This document shows positions 24,067-30,924 of a stretch of 64,000 nt of DNA, in pieces (position 1 is the first letter of the stretch; each line of letters opens with the position of its first letter). The notes beneath the pieces were generated by a model. That model saw nothing but the letters and a program-made list of their open reading frames with translations, was not told where the DNA came from and searched no databases. The DNA comes from Actinoplanes palleronii (GTDB lineage: Bacteria; Actinomycetota; Actinomycetes; Mycobacteriales; Micromonosporaceae): positions 1 to 64,000 of the forward strand of contig NZ_BOMS01000005.1 of assembly GCF_016862315.1 (NCBI RefSeq). The letters are read 5' to 3'. Made by a program: the position numbers and the translations under genes.

Positions 24067-24262
24067 CGTTGCGGCGCGCTCCACACCCACACTTCACACC
24101 CACACCGCGAACACGGGCAGCGTGTGAAGTTACGGTCCGCTCCACACCCAAAAACCCCACGCACACCGCGAGCACGGACAGCGTGTGAAGTTACGGTCCG
24201 CTCCACACCCAAAAACCCCACGCACACCGCGAACACGGGCAGCGTGTGAAGTTGCGGTTGCG
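24057..24262 (+). repeat. 61-bp tandem repeat, about 3.4 copies
   Basis: Units start CAGCGTGTGA at 24057, 24118, 24179 and 24240, a constant 61-bp period. Units 2 and 3 are almost identical; unit 1 is diverged in its middle, and the fourth is partial. The first unit encodes the final His-Ser-Val-stop of the regulator, so the array grew from the 3' end of the gene. Each unit carries the stop-like GTGTGA and a CCACACCCAAAAACCCC stretch. No stable hairpin was noticed. Confidence 0.9.
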
Positions 24263-24331
24263 GTGTCCGCTACCCGACGGTATCCGGGACGGGGATGCGT
24301 CAGGGTGGCCTGAAAGAGAAGAGGGGGAACG

Positions 24332-24727
24332 ATGACCAGCAAACTGGACAGCGGTGCTCTGCTCGACAAGGCCCGGGCCGCGACCGACAACGCCGTGGTG
24401 GGCCGGGTGTTCGGTGAGCCGGTGGAGCGGGACGGGATCATCCTGCTGCCGGTGGCCAAGGTGAGCGCGGGGGCCGGGAGTGGCTCCGGCTCCGGCAAGG
24501 CCCCGGCCGGCGAGAAGGCCGCCGCCGAGGGTGAGGGCGAGGGTTCCGGCGGTGGCTACGGGTTGTCCGCCAAGCCGGCCGGCGTCTTCATCCTGAAGGA
24601 GGGTGACGTCCACTGGAAGCCGGCGGTGGACGTCAACAAGATCGTGCTGGGCGGGCAGGTGGTCGCGATCGTGGCGCTGCTGGTGGCCCGCTCGGTCCTG
24701 CGCGGGCACCGGCGGCGGCGCCGCTGA
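24332..24727 (+). CDS. GerW/YtfJ-family sporulation protein
   Basis: 131 residues. The YtfJ core is recognisable: ARAATDNAVVGRVFGEPVER, then DGIILLPVAKVSAGAGSGSG, a Gly/Ser/Glu-rich loop, and GGYGLSAKPAGVFILKEGDV, ending in a hydrophobic segment and a poly-Arg tail. In Bacillus the family is needed for spore germination; in actinomycetes members are widespread and poorly understood. A GAGGGGG ribosome-binding site supports the ATG at 24332. The C-terminal hydrophobic stretch with a basic end may give peripheral membrane attachment. Confidence 0.85.
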   Translation: MTSKLDSGALLDKARAATDNAVVGRVFGEPVERDGIILLPVAKVSAGAGSGSGSGKAPAGEKAAAEGEGEGSGGGYGLSAKPAGVFILKEGDVHWKPAVDVNKIVLGGQVVAIVALLVARSVLRGHRRRRR

Positions 24728-24736
24728 GCCGTTCCC

Positions 24737-24789
24737 GGCTGGTGCTCAGGGGTCCTTCCGCGCGGTCGAGACACCCCTGAGGACCAGCC
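24737..24789. repeat. hairpin of copy B of the dispersed element
   Basis: Inverted repeat beginning GGCTGGTGCTCAGGGGT and ending CACCCCTGAGGACCAGCC, 10 bp after the GerW-like gene stop. It matches the hairpins at 9620-9672 and 47270-47322 and is likely a terminator usable from both sides. Confidence 0.8.
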
Positions 24790-24823
24790 GGGGCCTCGCG
24801 CCGCGCTGCGGCACGGAGCAGCT

Positions 24824-24906
24824 GCGGTCTCGCGGCGGCCTCACGGGCGAGGCCGCGGCTCGTAGCCTACGGACTGGTGCTCCGAATTCGTACCATATGG
24901 GGTTTA
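24824..24906 (-). repeat. dispersed element, copy B (core)
   Basis: Minus-strand copy of the roughly 80-bp core (TAAACCCCATATGGTACG at its 5' end, then CCGTAGGCTACGAGCC and CGCCCGTGAGGCC). Its first three bases are the stop codon of the ABC permease gene ending at 24904. An element boundary coinciding with a gene's stop codon is also seen for copy C. Confidence 0.85.
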
Positions 24907-25578
24907 TGGTTCGGGGTAGTGGGCCAGACGGAGACGGTGGCTGAAGACGGCCAGGGTGCCGGCGGCGCAGAGGAGCCAGACCAGCGCGGCGTGGGCGAGG
25001 CCGTGCCAGAGCATGCTGATGTCGCCGCCGTCGACCGCGTAGGTGCCGATCTCGCGGACCGACCAGAACGGCATCAGCTTCGCGGTCAGGCCGGCCGGGT
25101 CGGCGAGCATCTGGACCGCGCAGACGCTGAGCAGGGCGAGCGCACCCTCCAGTTCGCGGGGCAGCAGGGAGCCGACCAGGCTGCCGAACGGCGCCGCGAT
25201 CAGCGCGGAGATCAGCATGATCAGGCCGGCCAGTACCGGGTGCGGCACGTCCTGGTCCAGGCCGGCCAGCAGCGCATAGCCGAGGGCGAGCAGGGCGCCG
25301 GTGCCGCTCATCGCCAGCAGGCGGCCGCCGACCAGGCCGGTCACCGAGGCGCCGGAGAGACGCAGCCGGGGGTCGACGCCGCGGGACGCGTTCACCACGA
25401 ACAGGGTGAGCGTGGAGATCGCCCAGCCGATGCCGAGCGCCAGCATCCGGATCGACTGGCCGGTCTGGTCGCGGCGGACCAGGTAGAACCAGAGCGGTAA
25501 CGCGATCACCAGGAGCACCGCCGTCCGGCGCCGGCTCACCTCGCGGGCCGAGAGCCCGGCCACCACCAGTGCGGTCAT
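24904..25578 (-). CDS. ABC transporter membrane subunit
   Basis: 224 residues with about six hydrophobic segments. It is not of the EAA-loop importer type and looks like a small exporter or ABC-2-like subunit. A Pro-Arg-Glu-Leu-Glu-Gly loop (SLLPRELEGALALLS) recalls the conserved loop of ABC-2 permeases. It overlaps the ATPase gene by 4 bp (ATGA) and is under the PadR regulator at the head of the operon. The substrate is unknown; PadR-controlled pairs like this often export drugs or lipids. Its stop codon is provided by dispersed element copy B. Confidence 0.75.
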   Translation of the reverse strand: MTALVVAGLSAREVSRRRTAVLLVIALPLWFYLVRRDQTGQSIRMLALGIGWAISTLTLFVVNASRGVDPRLRLSGASVTGLVGGRLLAMSGTGALLALGYALLAGLDQDVPHPVLAGLIMLISALIAAPFGSLVGSLLPRELEGALALLSVCAVQMLADPAGLTAKLMPFWSVREIGTYAVDGGDISMLWHGLAHAALVWLLCAAGTLAVFSHRLRLAHYPEP

Positions 25579-26384
25579 CGCTCCCCCAGATCCAGGACGT
25601 GGTCGACGTTGCCGAGGTCGTGCAGCAGGTGGGTGACCACCACGACGGCGCGGCCGGCGTCGCGCCAGGCGTGCACCTGGTGCCAGAAGTCGAGGTAGGT
25701 GCCCTGGTCGAAGCCCTGATATGGCTCGTCGAGCAGCAGCAGGTCGGGGCTGTGCAGCTCGCCGAGCACCAGGTTGAGCTTCTGCCGGGTGCCGCCGGAG
25801 AGCTGCTGGGCGCGTTGGCCGGGCTCCGGGCGCCAGGCCAGCTTGGCGGCGAGGTGGGCGCCGGTGGAGCGGGCCCGGCCCGGTACGACGCCGGCCGCCG
25901 CGCCGAACAGCGCGAAGTGCTCGTCGGCGGTCAGCCAGCCGGCCGTGCCACCGTCCTGCGGGACGTAGCCGACCCGGCGGGTGCGGTGCACGGTGCCGGC
26001 GTCCGGGCGGGTCAGCCCGGCGCAGATCCGCAGCAGGGTGGACTTGCCGCAGCCGTTCGCGCCGACGATCGCGGCCACCTCGCCGCCGCGCACGGTCAGG
26101 TCGACGCCGCTGAGCACGGTGCGCCGCCGGTACCGCTTGCCGACGCCGGCCAGGGTGAGCAGGACCGGGCCGGACGCGTACCGGGGCGGGGTCGCGCCGA
26201 CCGGTGCGGCCAGCTCGGTGACCAGGTGCCGGGCGTAGAGGTGGGCCGGGCCGAACAGGCCGGCCGGGTCGGTGGTGGTCTCGGCGGCCTGCGCGGCGGT
26301 GTCCTCGGTGAGGCGGCGGGCACGCGGCCCGGGCACGCCGAGCCGGACGAGCTCGGCGTGGAAACGGTCCGGCCAGTCGCTCAC
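25575..26384 (-). CDS. ABC transporter ATPase with N-terminal helical extension
   Basis: 269 residues. The first 65 or so form a charged helical region (DRFHAELVRLGVPGPRARRL) resembling the HAAS/permease-prefix domains found next to PadR regulators. The ATPase domain then shows Walker A GANGCGKST, signature LSGGTRQKL, Walker B LLLLDEP and the switch His in VVTHLLHD. The GTG start at 26384 overlaps the PadR stop (GTGA). It powers the membrane subunit encoded next. Confidence 0.9.
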   Translation of the reverse strand: MSDWPDRFHAELVRLGVPGPRARRLTEDTAAQAAETTTDPAGLFGPAHLYARHLVTELAAPVGATPPRYASGPVLLTLAGVGKRYRRRTVLSGVDLTVRGGEVAAIVGANGCGKSTLLRICAGLTRPDAGTVHRTRRVGYVPQDGGTAGWLTADEHFALFGAAAGVVPGRARSTGAHLAAKLAWRPEPGQRAQQLSGGTRQKLNLVLGELHSPDLLLLDEPYQGFDQGTYLDFWHQVHAWRDAGRAVVVVTHLLHDLGNVDHVLDLGER

Positions 26385-26710
26385 CGCGGCGCCACCGCGG
26401 TCAGCAGGGTGTCGACCCCGGTGCGGAACCGGGACCACTGGGCGGCCTGCTCGGCGAGGACGGTCCGCCCGGCCGGGGTGATCTCGTAGTACTTCCGGCG
26501 CGGGCCGGACTCGGACGGCGCCCAGCTCGGTACGGCGAGTCCCTGCTCTTCGAGGCGGAGCAGCGCAGGATAGAGGGTGCCGCCGGGGACGTCGGCGACG
26601 CCGGCCGCAGCCAGGCGCTGGGCCAGGCCGTATCCGTAATCGGCGCGCTCGGCGAGCATGGCCAGCAGGCACAGGTCGAGGAAGCCGTGCAGCCACGGCT
26701 TGGACATCAT
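26381..26710 (-). CDS. PadR-family transcriptional regulator
   Basis: 109 residues, a PadR winged helix with short C-terminal helix: FLDLCLLAMLAERADYGYGL, LYPALLRLEEQGL, and the wing SGPRRKYYEITPAG. It heads the operon with the ABC ATPase and permease through 4-bp overlaps and likely represses it. Two adjacent Met codons open the frame. A long imperfect palindrome lies directly upstream at 26711-26743. Confidence 0.92.
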   Translation of the reverse strand: MMSKPWLHGFLDLCLLAMLAERADYGYGLAQRLAAAGVADVPGGTLYPALLRLEEQGLAVPSWAPSESGPRRKYYEITPAGRTVLAEQAAQWSRFRTGVDTLLTAVAPR

Positions 26711-26743
26711 GTAGTCAGACTAACTGGTTAGCAGTCTGGCTAC
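26711..26743. promoter_or_regulatory. candidate PadR operator
   Basis: GTAGTCAGACT (26711-26721) and AGTCTGGCTAC (26733-26743) are inverted with one mismatch. Nested between and overlapping them is the palindrome CTAACTGGTTAG (26720-26731). The position just upstream of the padR start codon suits autorepression. The divergent sigma gene begins 36 bp further on and could be affected too. Confidence 0.65.
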
Positions 26744-26778
26744 CTAGTAGAACTTTTCGAAGAAAGTCGGGAACGCCG

Positions 26779-27336
26779 GTGCACAGGAGCGACTCGGGGC
26801 GCGTCGATTCAGGTGTGACCTTCGAGCAGTTCGCGATGGCCCGCCTGCCCAGCCTGCTGCGGTACGCGGTCGTACTTACCGGCGACCGTCATCTCGCACA
26901 GGATGTCGTGCAGGAGGTGCTGGCCCGTGCGCACGTCCGGTGGAAGCGGATCAGGGATGCGGATTCACCCGAGGCGTACGTCCGGCGGATGGTGCTCAAC
27001 GAGTACCTCAGCTGGCGGCGCTCCTGGGCGGTGCGCAACCTGCATCTGGCCGGAGAACGTCTGGCCGAGATCGACGACGCCCGTGGCGGGGTGCACGACC
27101 ACGCCGACCGGGTCGTCGAGTCCGACGCCATCTGGAACCGCCTGGCCAAGCTCGGCCGCAAACAGCGGGCCGTGCTCGTGCTGCGCTACTACGAGCAGCT
27201 CGACGACGAGTCCATCGGCGATCTGCTCAACTGCTCCCCGGCGACGGTGCGCAGTCAGGCCTCGAAGGCACTACGAACGCTCCGTCTCTCGTCGGAGCGG
27301 GAAATGATGATGGTTTCTGCCGAGGAGAAGTCGTGA
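26779..27336 (+). CDS. ECF sigma factor (SigE-like family) heading the amidoligase operon
   Basis: 185 residues. Region 2 is at about 15-80 (LTGDRHLAQDVVQEVLARAH, YVRRMVLNEYLSWRR) and region 4 at about 115-165 (LGRKQRAVLVLRYYEQLDDE, LLNCSPATVRSQASKALRTL). It starts with GTG at 26779; another GTG at 26815, just before TFEQFAMARLPSLLRYAV, is a serious alternative because conserved sequence begins there. The stop overlaps the next gene's GTG start (GTGA), giving a tightly coupled sigma/membrane protein/amidoligase operon. A regulator of this type normally controls its own operon, so the amidoligase is probably made in response to a surface signal. Confidence 0.9.
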   Translation: MHRSDSGRVDSGVTFEQFAMARLPSLLRYAVVLTGDRHLAQDVVQEVLARAHVRWKRIRDADSPEAYVRRMVLNEYLSWRRSWAVRNLHLAGERLAEIDDARGGVHDHADRVVESDAIWNRLAKLGRKQRAVLVLRYYEQLDDESIGDLLNCSPATVRSQASKALRTLRLSSEREMMMVSAEEKS

Positions 27337-28136
27337 CCAACCACGGTGACCGGCTGCGCGAAGCATTCGAGTCCCACGAGAACCAGACCCCCGACCCGGC
27401 CGCGGTGTACGCCAAGGTCGTCGAGCTCTCCACCAGGCACAAGTGGCGTCGCCGGGGCGCCTCCGTGGCCGGTGGCGCCGCACTGGGCGCCGGCCTGATC
27501 GCCGCGGTGGTGAACCTGCCCGCGATCCTTCCGGGCAGCCCCGACGCGGGCACCGGCTCGGCCGGCTCGCCGTTCGTGGCGGCCGCACAGGCGTCGCCGA
27601 GTGTGACGCCGAGCGTGGACCCGGAGGCCGCGTACGCCGCGTACTTCAAGGCCGGCTACGACTACGACGACGCGTTCAAGCTCGCGAAGCTGTGGAACAT
27701 GCCGACCAGCGACATCGCCGCGATCAAGGGCGAGGCCGGGCGACGGCTGCTGGCCGGCGAGACCCTGCCGTTCCAGCACGTCCCCGCTCCCGATGTGACC
27801 ACCCCGCCCTCGGTGATCAAGTTCTTCGAGGCCGGGTATAACTACAACGACGCGGTCAAGCTCGCCAAGCTGTGGAAGCTCAAGACCCCGTACGACGCCA
27901 AGGTCGCGGGTGGCAAGCGGCTGCTGGCCGGTCAGACCCTGCCGATCAAGCCGGACCCGAAGGCCGCCGAGCAGTCACAGGAGGGCGCCCGGGTGGACGC
28001 GTTCCTCAACGCCGGGTACGACTACGAAGACGCCGTCAAGCTGGCGAAGCTGTGGAAGCTGAAGACCCCGTACGACGCCAAGATCGCGGGTGGCAAGCGG
28101 CTCCTGGCCGGTCAGACGCTGCCGATCAAGCCGTGA
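27333..28136 (+). CDS. membrane protein with three 60-residue extracytoplasmic repeats, putative anti-sigma/sensor
   Basis: 267 residues: cytoplasmic N-terminus (1-42, RLREAFESHENQTPDPAAVY), one membrane helix at about 43-66, a Ser/Ala/Pro linker, then three repeats at an exact 60-residue spacing. AGYDYDDAFKLAKLW starts at 107, AGYNYNDAVKLAKLW at 167 and AGYDYEDAVKLAKLW at 227. Each continues into a Gly-rich half ending LLAGxTLP. Repeats 2 and 3 are nearly identical, also in DNA, so the last duplication is recent. It starts with GTG behind GAGGAG and overlaps genes on both sides by 4 bp. The position after a sigma gene suggests an anti-sigma role; I do not recognise the repeat as a named domain. 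Confidence 0.75.
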   Translation: MTNHGDRLREAFESHENQTPDPAAVYAKVVELSTRHKWRRRGASVAGGAALGAGLIAAVVNLPAILPGSPDAGTGSAGSPFVAAAQASPSVTPSVDPEAAYAAYFKAGYDYDDAFKLAKLWNMPTSDIAAIKGEAGRRLLAGETLPFQHVPAPDVTTPPSVIKFFEAGYNYNDAVKLAKLWKLKTPYDAKVAGGKRLLAGQTLPIKPDPKAAEQSQEGARVDAFLNAGYDYEDAVKLAKLWKLKTPYDAKIAGGKRLLAGQTLPIKP

Positions 28137-29182
28137 CCTCGAGGTTGCGCCGGCGCACCGGCTTCGAAATCGAGCTGATGGCCCCCGCCAGGGTCAGCCG
28201 GCGCACCCTCGCCACGGACCTGGCCGGACGCTGCGGGGGCAGCGTCCGGCCGGTGTGGCACTCCGACAGCGAACCGTCGCTGGTCCCCGGACTGGGCCGG
28301 TTCCTGCACCTCACCCAGGGTTTCGAGGTGCGCCGCCCGGACGGCTCGCTGCTCTGCACCCTCGTCGACGACATCACGCTGATGGCCGGGCTCGACCCGA
28401 AGGCGCCGCCGCAGCCGGGCTGGTTCCGGGTGCTGACCGACGACGGCCGGCTGCTGCGGCTGCTGGCCCGGCACAGTGACCCGGCCAGCACCATCGGCAC
28501 CGTGCTGACCGAGCCGGCCCAGCTGTGGGGCAGCCGGGTTCAGCAGCACGGCGACGTGTACCGGCTGAACGACGCCGGTGACGTGACGATCGCCCTGGCC
28601 GCGCCGATGGGCGGGGAACGCGAACGACCGTGCGAGATCATCACCCCGCCGCTGACCACCGGCCACGCCGAACGGCTGGAAGAGCTGCTCGGGCCGGCGC
28701 GCGAGCTGGGGTTCACCGTCCCGTACGAGGCGGCCGTGCACCTGCACGTGGACGGCGGGCCGTTCCGGGCACCCCACGCGCTGGCCAACCTGGTGCGGCT
28801 GTTCTCCTACCAGCGCGAGTCGTTGCGGGCGGTGCTGCGCACCAACCCGGCCTGCCGTCGGCTCGCCCCGCTGCCGGAACCGCTGGTCACCGCGGTCAAG
28901 GGCACCCCGACCTACGCCGAGCTGCGCACCGCCGCGGCCGAGGGCGAGCTGACCAAGTACTTCGACGTGAACCTGACCCAGCTGCTCACCGACACCCCGA
29001 TCCGGGACACCGTGGAGATCCGGATCCTGCCCGGTGCGATCGAGGCGGGGCCGATCATCGACCAGGCCGCGCTCGTCGAGCTGCTGCTGGACCGGTGCAC
29101 GTACCCGGAGCCGATCCCGGACGGCGACGACGTGGAGACGCTGCTGGAGCTGGCCGCCGAGGCCCTGGCCGGCCGGGACTGA
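28133..29182 (+). CDS. GS-like amidoligase (Amidoligase_2 family COOH-NH2 ligase)
   Basis: 349 residues. Signature residues of the glutamine-synthetase-like amidoligases are all visible: the metal-binding G-F-E-x-E at 10-14 (RTGFEIELMAP), CEIITPPL at 167-174, the HxH of AAVHLHVDGGPF at 201-211 and VEIRILPG at 294-301. These enzymes are predicted to use ATP to join a carboxylate to an amine in peptides or proteins; few have known substrates. There is no signal peptide or membrane segment, so it acts in the cytoplasm. The GTG start at 28133 overlaps the stop of the repeat protein. The lysine-rich repeats of that protein, or a cell-wall precursor, could be substrates, but this is speculation. 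Confidence 0.85.
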   Translation: MTSRLRRRTGFEIELMAPARVSRRTLATDLAGRCGGSVRPVWHSDSEPSLVPGLGRFLHLTQGFEVRRPDGSLLCTLVDDITLMAGLDPKAPPQPGWFRVLTDDGRLLRLLARHSDPASTIGTVLTEPAQLWGSRVQQHGDVYRLNDAGDVTIALAAPMGGERERPCEIITPPLTTGHAERLEELLGPARELGFTVPYEAAVHLHVDGGPFRAPHALANLVRLFSYQRESLRAVLRTNPACRRLAPLPEPLVTAVKGTPTYAELRTAAAEGELTKYFDVNLTQLLTDTPIRDTVEIRILPGAIEAGPIIDQAALVELLLDRCTYPEPIPDGDDVETLLELAAEALAGRD

Positions 29183-29183
29183 C

Positions 29184-29957
29184 CTAGCGGACCAGCTCGG
29201 CGAGGGCGGTCGCGGTCGGCTCGTCCTCGGGCAGGAACGCTTCCAGGCGCAGTTCGGCGACGGTGACGTCGGTGGCCGTACCGAAATGGGTCAATGTGGT
29301 GATCAACCGCAACTCGCGGTCGCCGGCCCTCAGGCGCAGCGGCACCGCGAAGCCGAGATGTCCCGGCGGGAGCTGTCGCGGGCGCGGGGGCGCATAACCG
29401 TCGAGTTCCGCGGCCAGGCTCCGGAGCCGGTCGTCCGGGTTGCGCAGGCTCTCCGCCCGCACCCGGTCGATCACGTGCCGGGACCACTCCCCCAGGTTGA
29501 CGATGCGCGGCGCGAGACCGCGCGGGTGCAGCAGGACCCGGGGCACGCTGACCGGCGGGGCGAGCAATACCGGATCGACACCGCGGGTGAGCATGGCGAA
29601 ACCGGCGTTCGCGGAGACCAGGTCGCCGTGCCGGTCGACGACCACCGCCGGATACGGCAGGTGACCCTGCAGGATCCGATCGAGGGCGATGCGGACCGGT
29701 GCGAGCCGTTGGTCGTCCAGGCCGCTCTCCGGGTACGCCGGCGCGAACCCGGCCGCCAGCAGCAGGTCGTTACGGTCCCGGATCGGCACGTCGAGGGACT
29801 CGGCCAGCCTGATGATCATCTCGCGGCCCGGTGCCGAGCGCCCGCTCTCGATGAAGCTGACGTGTCGCTGGGTGGTGCCGGCCCGGGTGGCCAGCTCGAG
29901 TTGGCTGACCCGCCGCCGGGTGCGCCAGGTCCGCATCGCGTCGTTCACCGTCTGCAC
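29184..29957 (-). CDS. helix-turn-helix regulator with MmyB-like ligand-binding domain
   Basis: 257 residues from a GTG at 29957 preceded by ACAGGAGC. The N-terminal XRE-type helix-turn-helix is RRRVSQLELATRAGTTQRHV followed by SFIESGRSAPGREMIIRLAE. From about 85 on it matches the MmyB-like PAS-related domain (YPAVVVDRHGDLVSANAGFA, then FLPEDEPTATAL), which binds small hydrophobic ligands such as fatty acids. Regulators of this kind often control a divergent dehydrogenase or SnoaL-like gene, and here a SnoaL/NTF2-like gene starts 86 bp away on the other strand. It is tail to tail with the amidoligase, 1 bp apart. Confidence 0.88.
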   Translation of the reverse strand: MQTVNDAMRTWRTRRRVSQLELATRAGTTQRHVSFIESGRSAPGREMIIRLAESLDVPIRDRNDLLLAAGFAPAYPESGLDDQRLAPVRIALDRILQGHLPYPAVVVDRHGDLVSANAGFAMLTRGVDPVLLAPPVSVPRVLLHPRGLAPRIVNLGEWSRHVIDRVRAESLRNPDDRLRSLAAELDGYAPPRPRQLPPGHLGFAVPLRLRAGDRELRLITTLTHFGTATDVTVAELRLEAFLPEDEPTATALAELVR

Positions 29958-30042
29958 CGCTCCTGTGTACCGGCTGCGGCGCGGCCGCGCGATTCCCGGC
30001 GGGGAATTGCCGGGCCGCACCCGCGTCAGAAGAGTTGCCGCC

Positions 30043-30468
30043 ATGGCTGACACCGACCTGAAGACCTTGACCGACCGGTACGTGTCGGTATGGAACGAGC
30101 CCGACCCGGAGCGCCGGCGCACCGCCGTCCGTGAGCTCTGGTCCTCCGGCGCGACCCACGTGCTCAACGCGCCGCAGGAGATGCGGGCGGCCGCCGCCGC
30201 GCTCGGCTTCGACCGGCTGGTCCTGGACGCGACCGGGCACGACGCTCTGGAGGTCCGGGTGGCCCGCGCCTACCAGGAGTTCGTGGCGCCGGGGACGTTC
30301 GTGTTCCGGGCGGTGGGCGACGCCGACCGGATCCGGGACGTGGTCAAGTTCCGCTGGCAGATGGTGCACCGCGACGGCGGCGGCGAGCCGGTGGCCACCG
30401 GCCTGGAGGTGCTGTTGCTCGCGCCGGACGGCCGGATCAGCCACGACTACCAGTTCATCGAGAACTGA
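30043..30468 (+). CDS. SnoaL/NTF2-fold protein
   Basis: 141 residues with the cone-shaped NTF2-like pattern: an N-terminal helix TDRYVSVWNEPDPERRRTAV, a middle section, then strands VVKFRWQMVHRDGGG and TGLEVLLLAPDGRISHDYQF. Members include small hydrolases, isomerases and unassigned binding proteins. There are no diagnostic catalytic residues. It is divergent from the MmyB-like regulator, which probably controls it. Confidence 0.78.
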   Translation: MADTDLKTLTDRYVSVWNEPDPERRRTAVRELWSSGATHVLNAPQEMRAAAAALGFDRLVLDATGHDALEVRVARAYQEFVAPGTFVFRAVGDADRIRDVVKFRWQMVHRDGGGEPVATGLEVLLLAPDGRISHDYQFIEN

Positions 30469-30538
30469 GAGTTATCCGGTGGCGGCCCGGGTGGCCGGCG
30501 TGCCAGCATCGGGGCCATGACGACGACCGTGAAGGACG

Positions 30539-30922
30539 ATGGGGCGTAAGCCGCCCGCTCCCCGGGCGCACCGGGGTGAGACCGTGGCGATCGACGGGTT
30601 GAGCGCGGCCACCATCCGCGAGATCCGCGCCATCGAGCGTTCCCACGTGGGCGCGGGCGCCGTCGGGCGTGCCGTGGCCGGATGGCGCCGGGCGGTGCAC
30701 CAACCGCGGGCCCGGCTCCTGACGAGCGCCGCCGCCGACTGCCCCTGCTGCGACGACCTGGACGACCGGGACGTGCTGGACCAGGCGCTCCTCAGGCTCA
30801 CCGGCCGGGCCCGGCGGGAGCTGGCGGCCGTGGTCGATCCGCTGGACGAGATCTTTCTGAGCCGGACCCATCACGACCCGGCGACGCCACCCGAGTGGCC
30901 CTGGTGGCGCCGCCGGACCTGA
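30539..30922 (+). CDS. hypothetical protein with CxCC motif
   Basis: 127 residues, Arg/Ala-rich, soluble. The only notable motif is DCPCCDDLDDRD at about 68-79, a Cys-x-Cys-Cys in acidic surroundings that could bind metal. The end is Trp-rich (PPEWPWWRRRT). I do not recognise a family. A GAAGGA ribosome-binding site precedes the ATG at 30539. That start lies inside a 10-codon upstream frame (30517-30549, MTTTVKDDGA then stop), which may couple or modulate initiation. It is convergent with the arabinanase gene, 2 bp apart. Confidence 0.55.
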   Translation: MGRKPPAPRAHRGETVAIDGLSAATIREIRAIERSHVGAGAVGRAVAGWRRAVHQPRARLLTSAAADCPCCDDLDDRDVLDQALLRLTGRARRELAAVVDPLDEIFLSRTHHDPATPPEWPWWRRRT

Positions 30923-30924
30923 CC

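Noticed and set aside
24057..24262. Origin-like or partition-site iterons
   Set aside because: The units are long, begin within a gene and lack DnaA boxes or a replication gene nearby; a minisatellite explains them better.
26779..29182. Anti-phage defence or toxin system around the amidoligase
   Set aside because: No nuclease, toxin or sensor-effector domain is visible; the sigma factor and surface repeats point to envelope or peptide modification.
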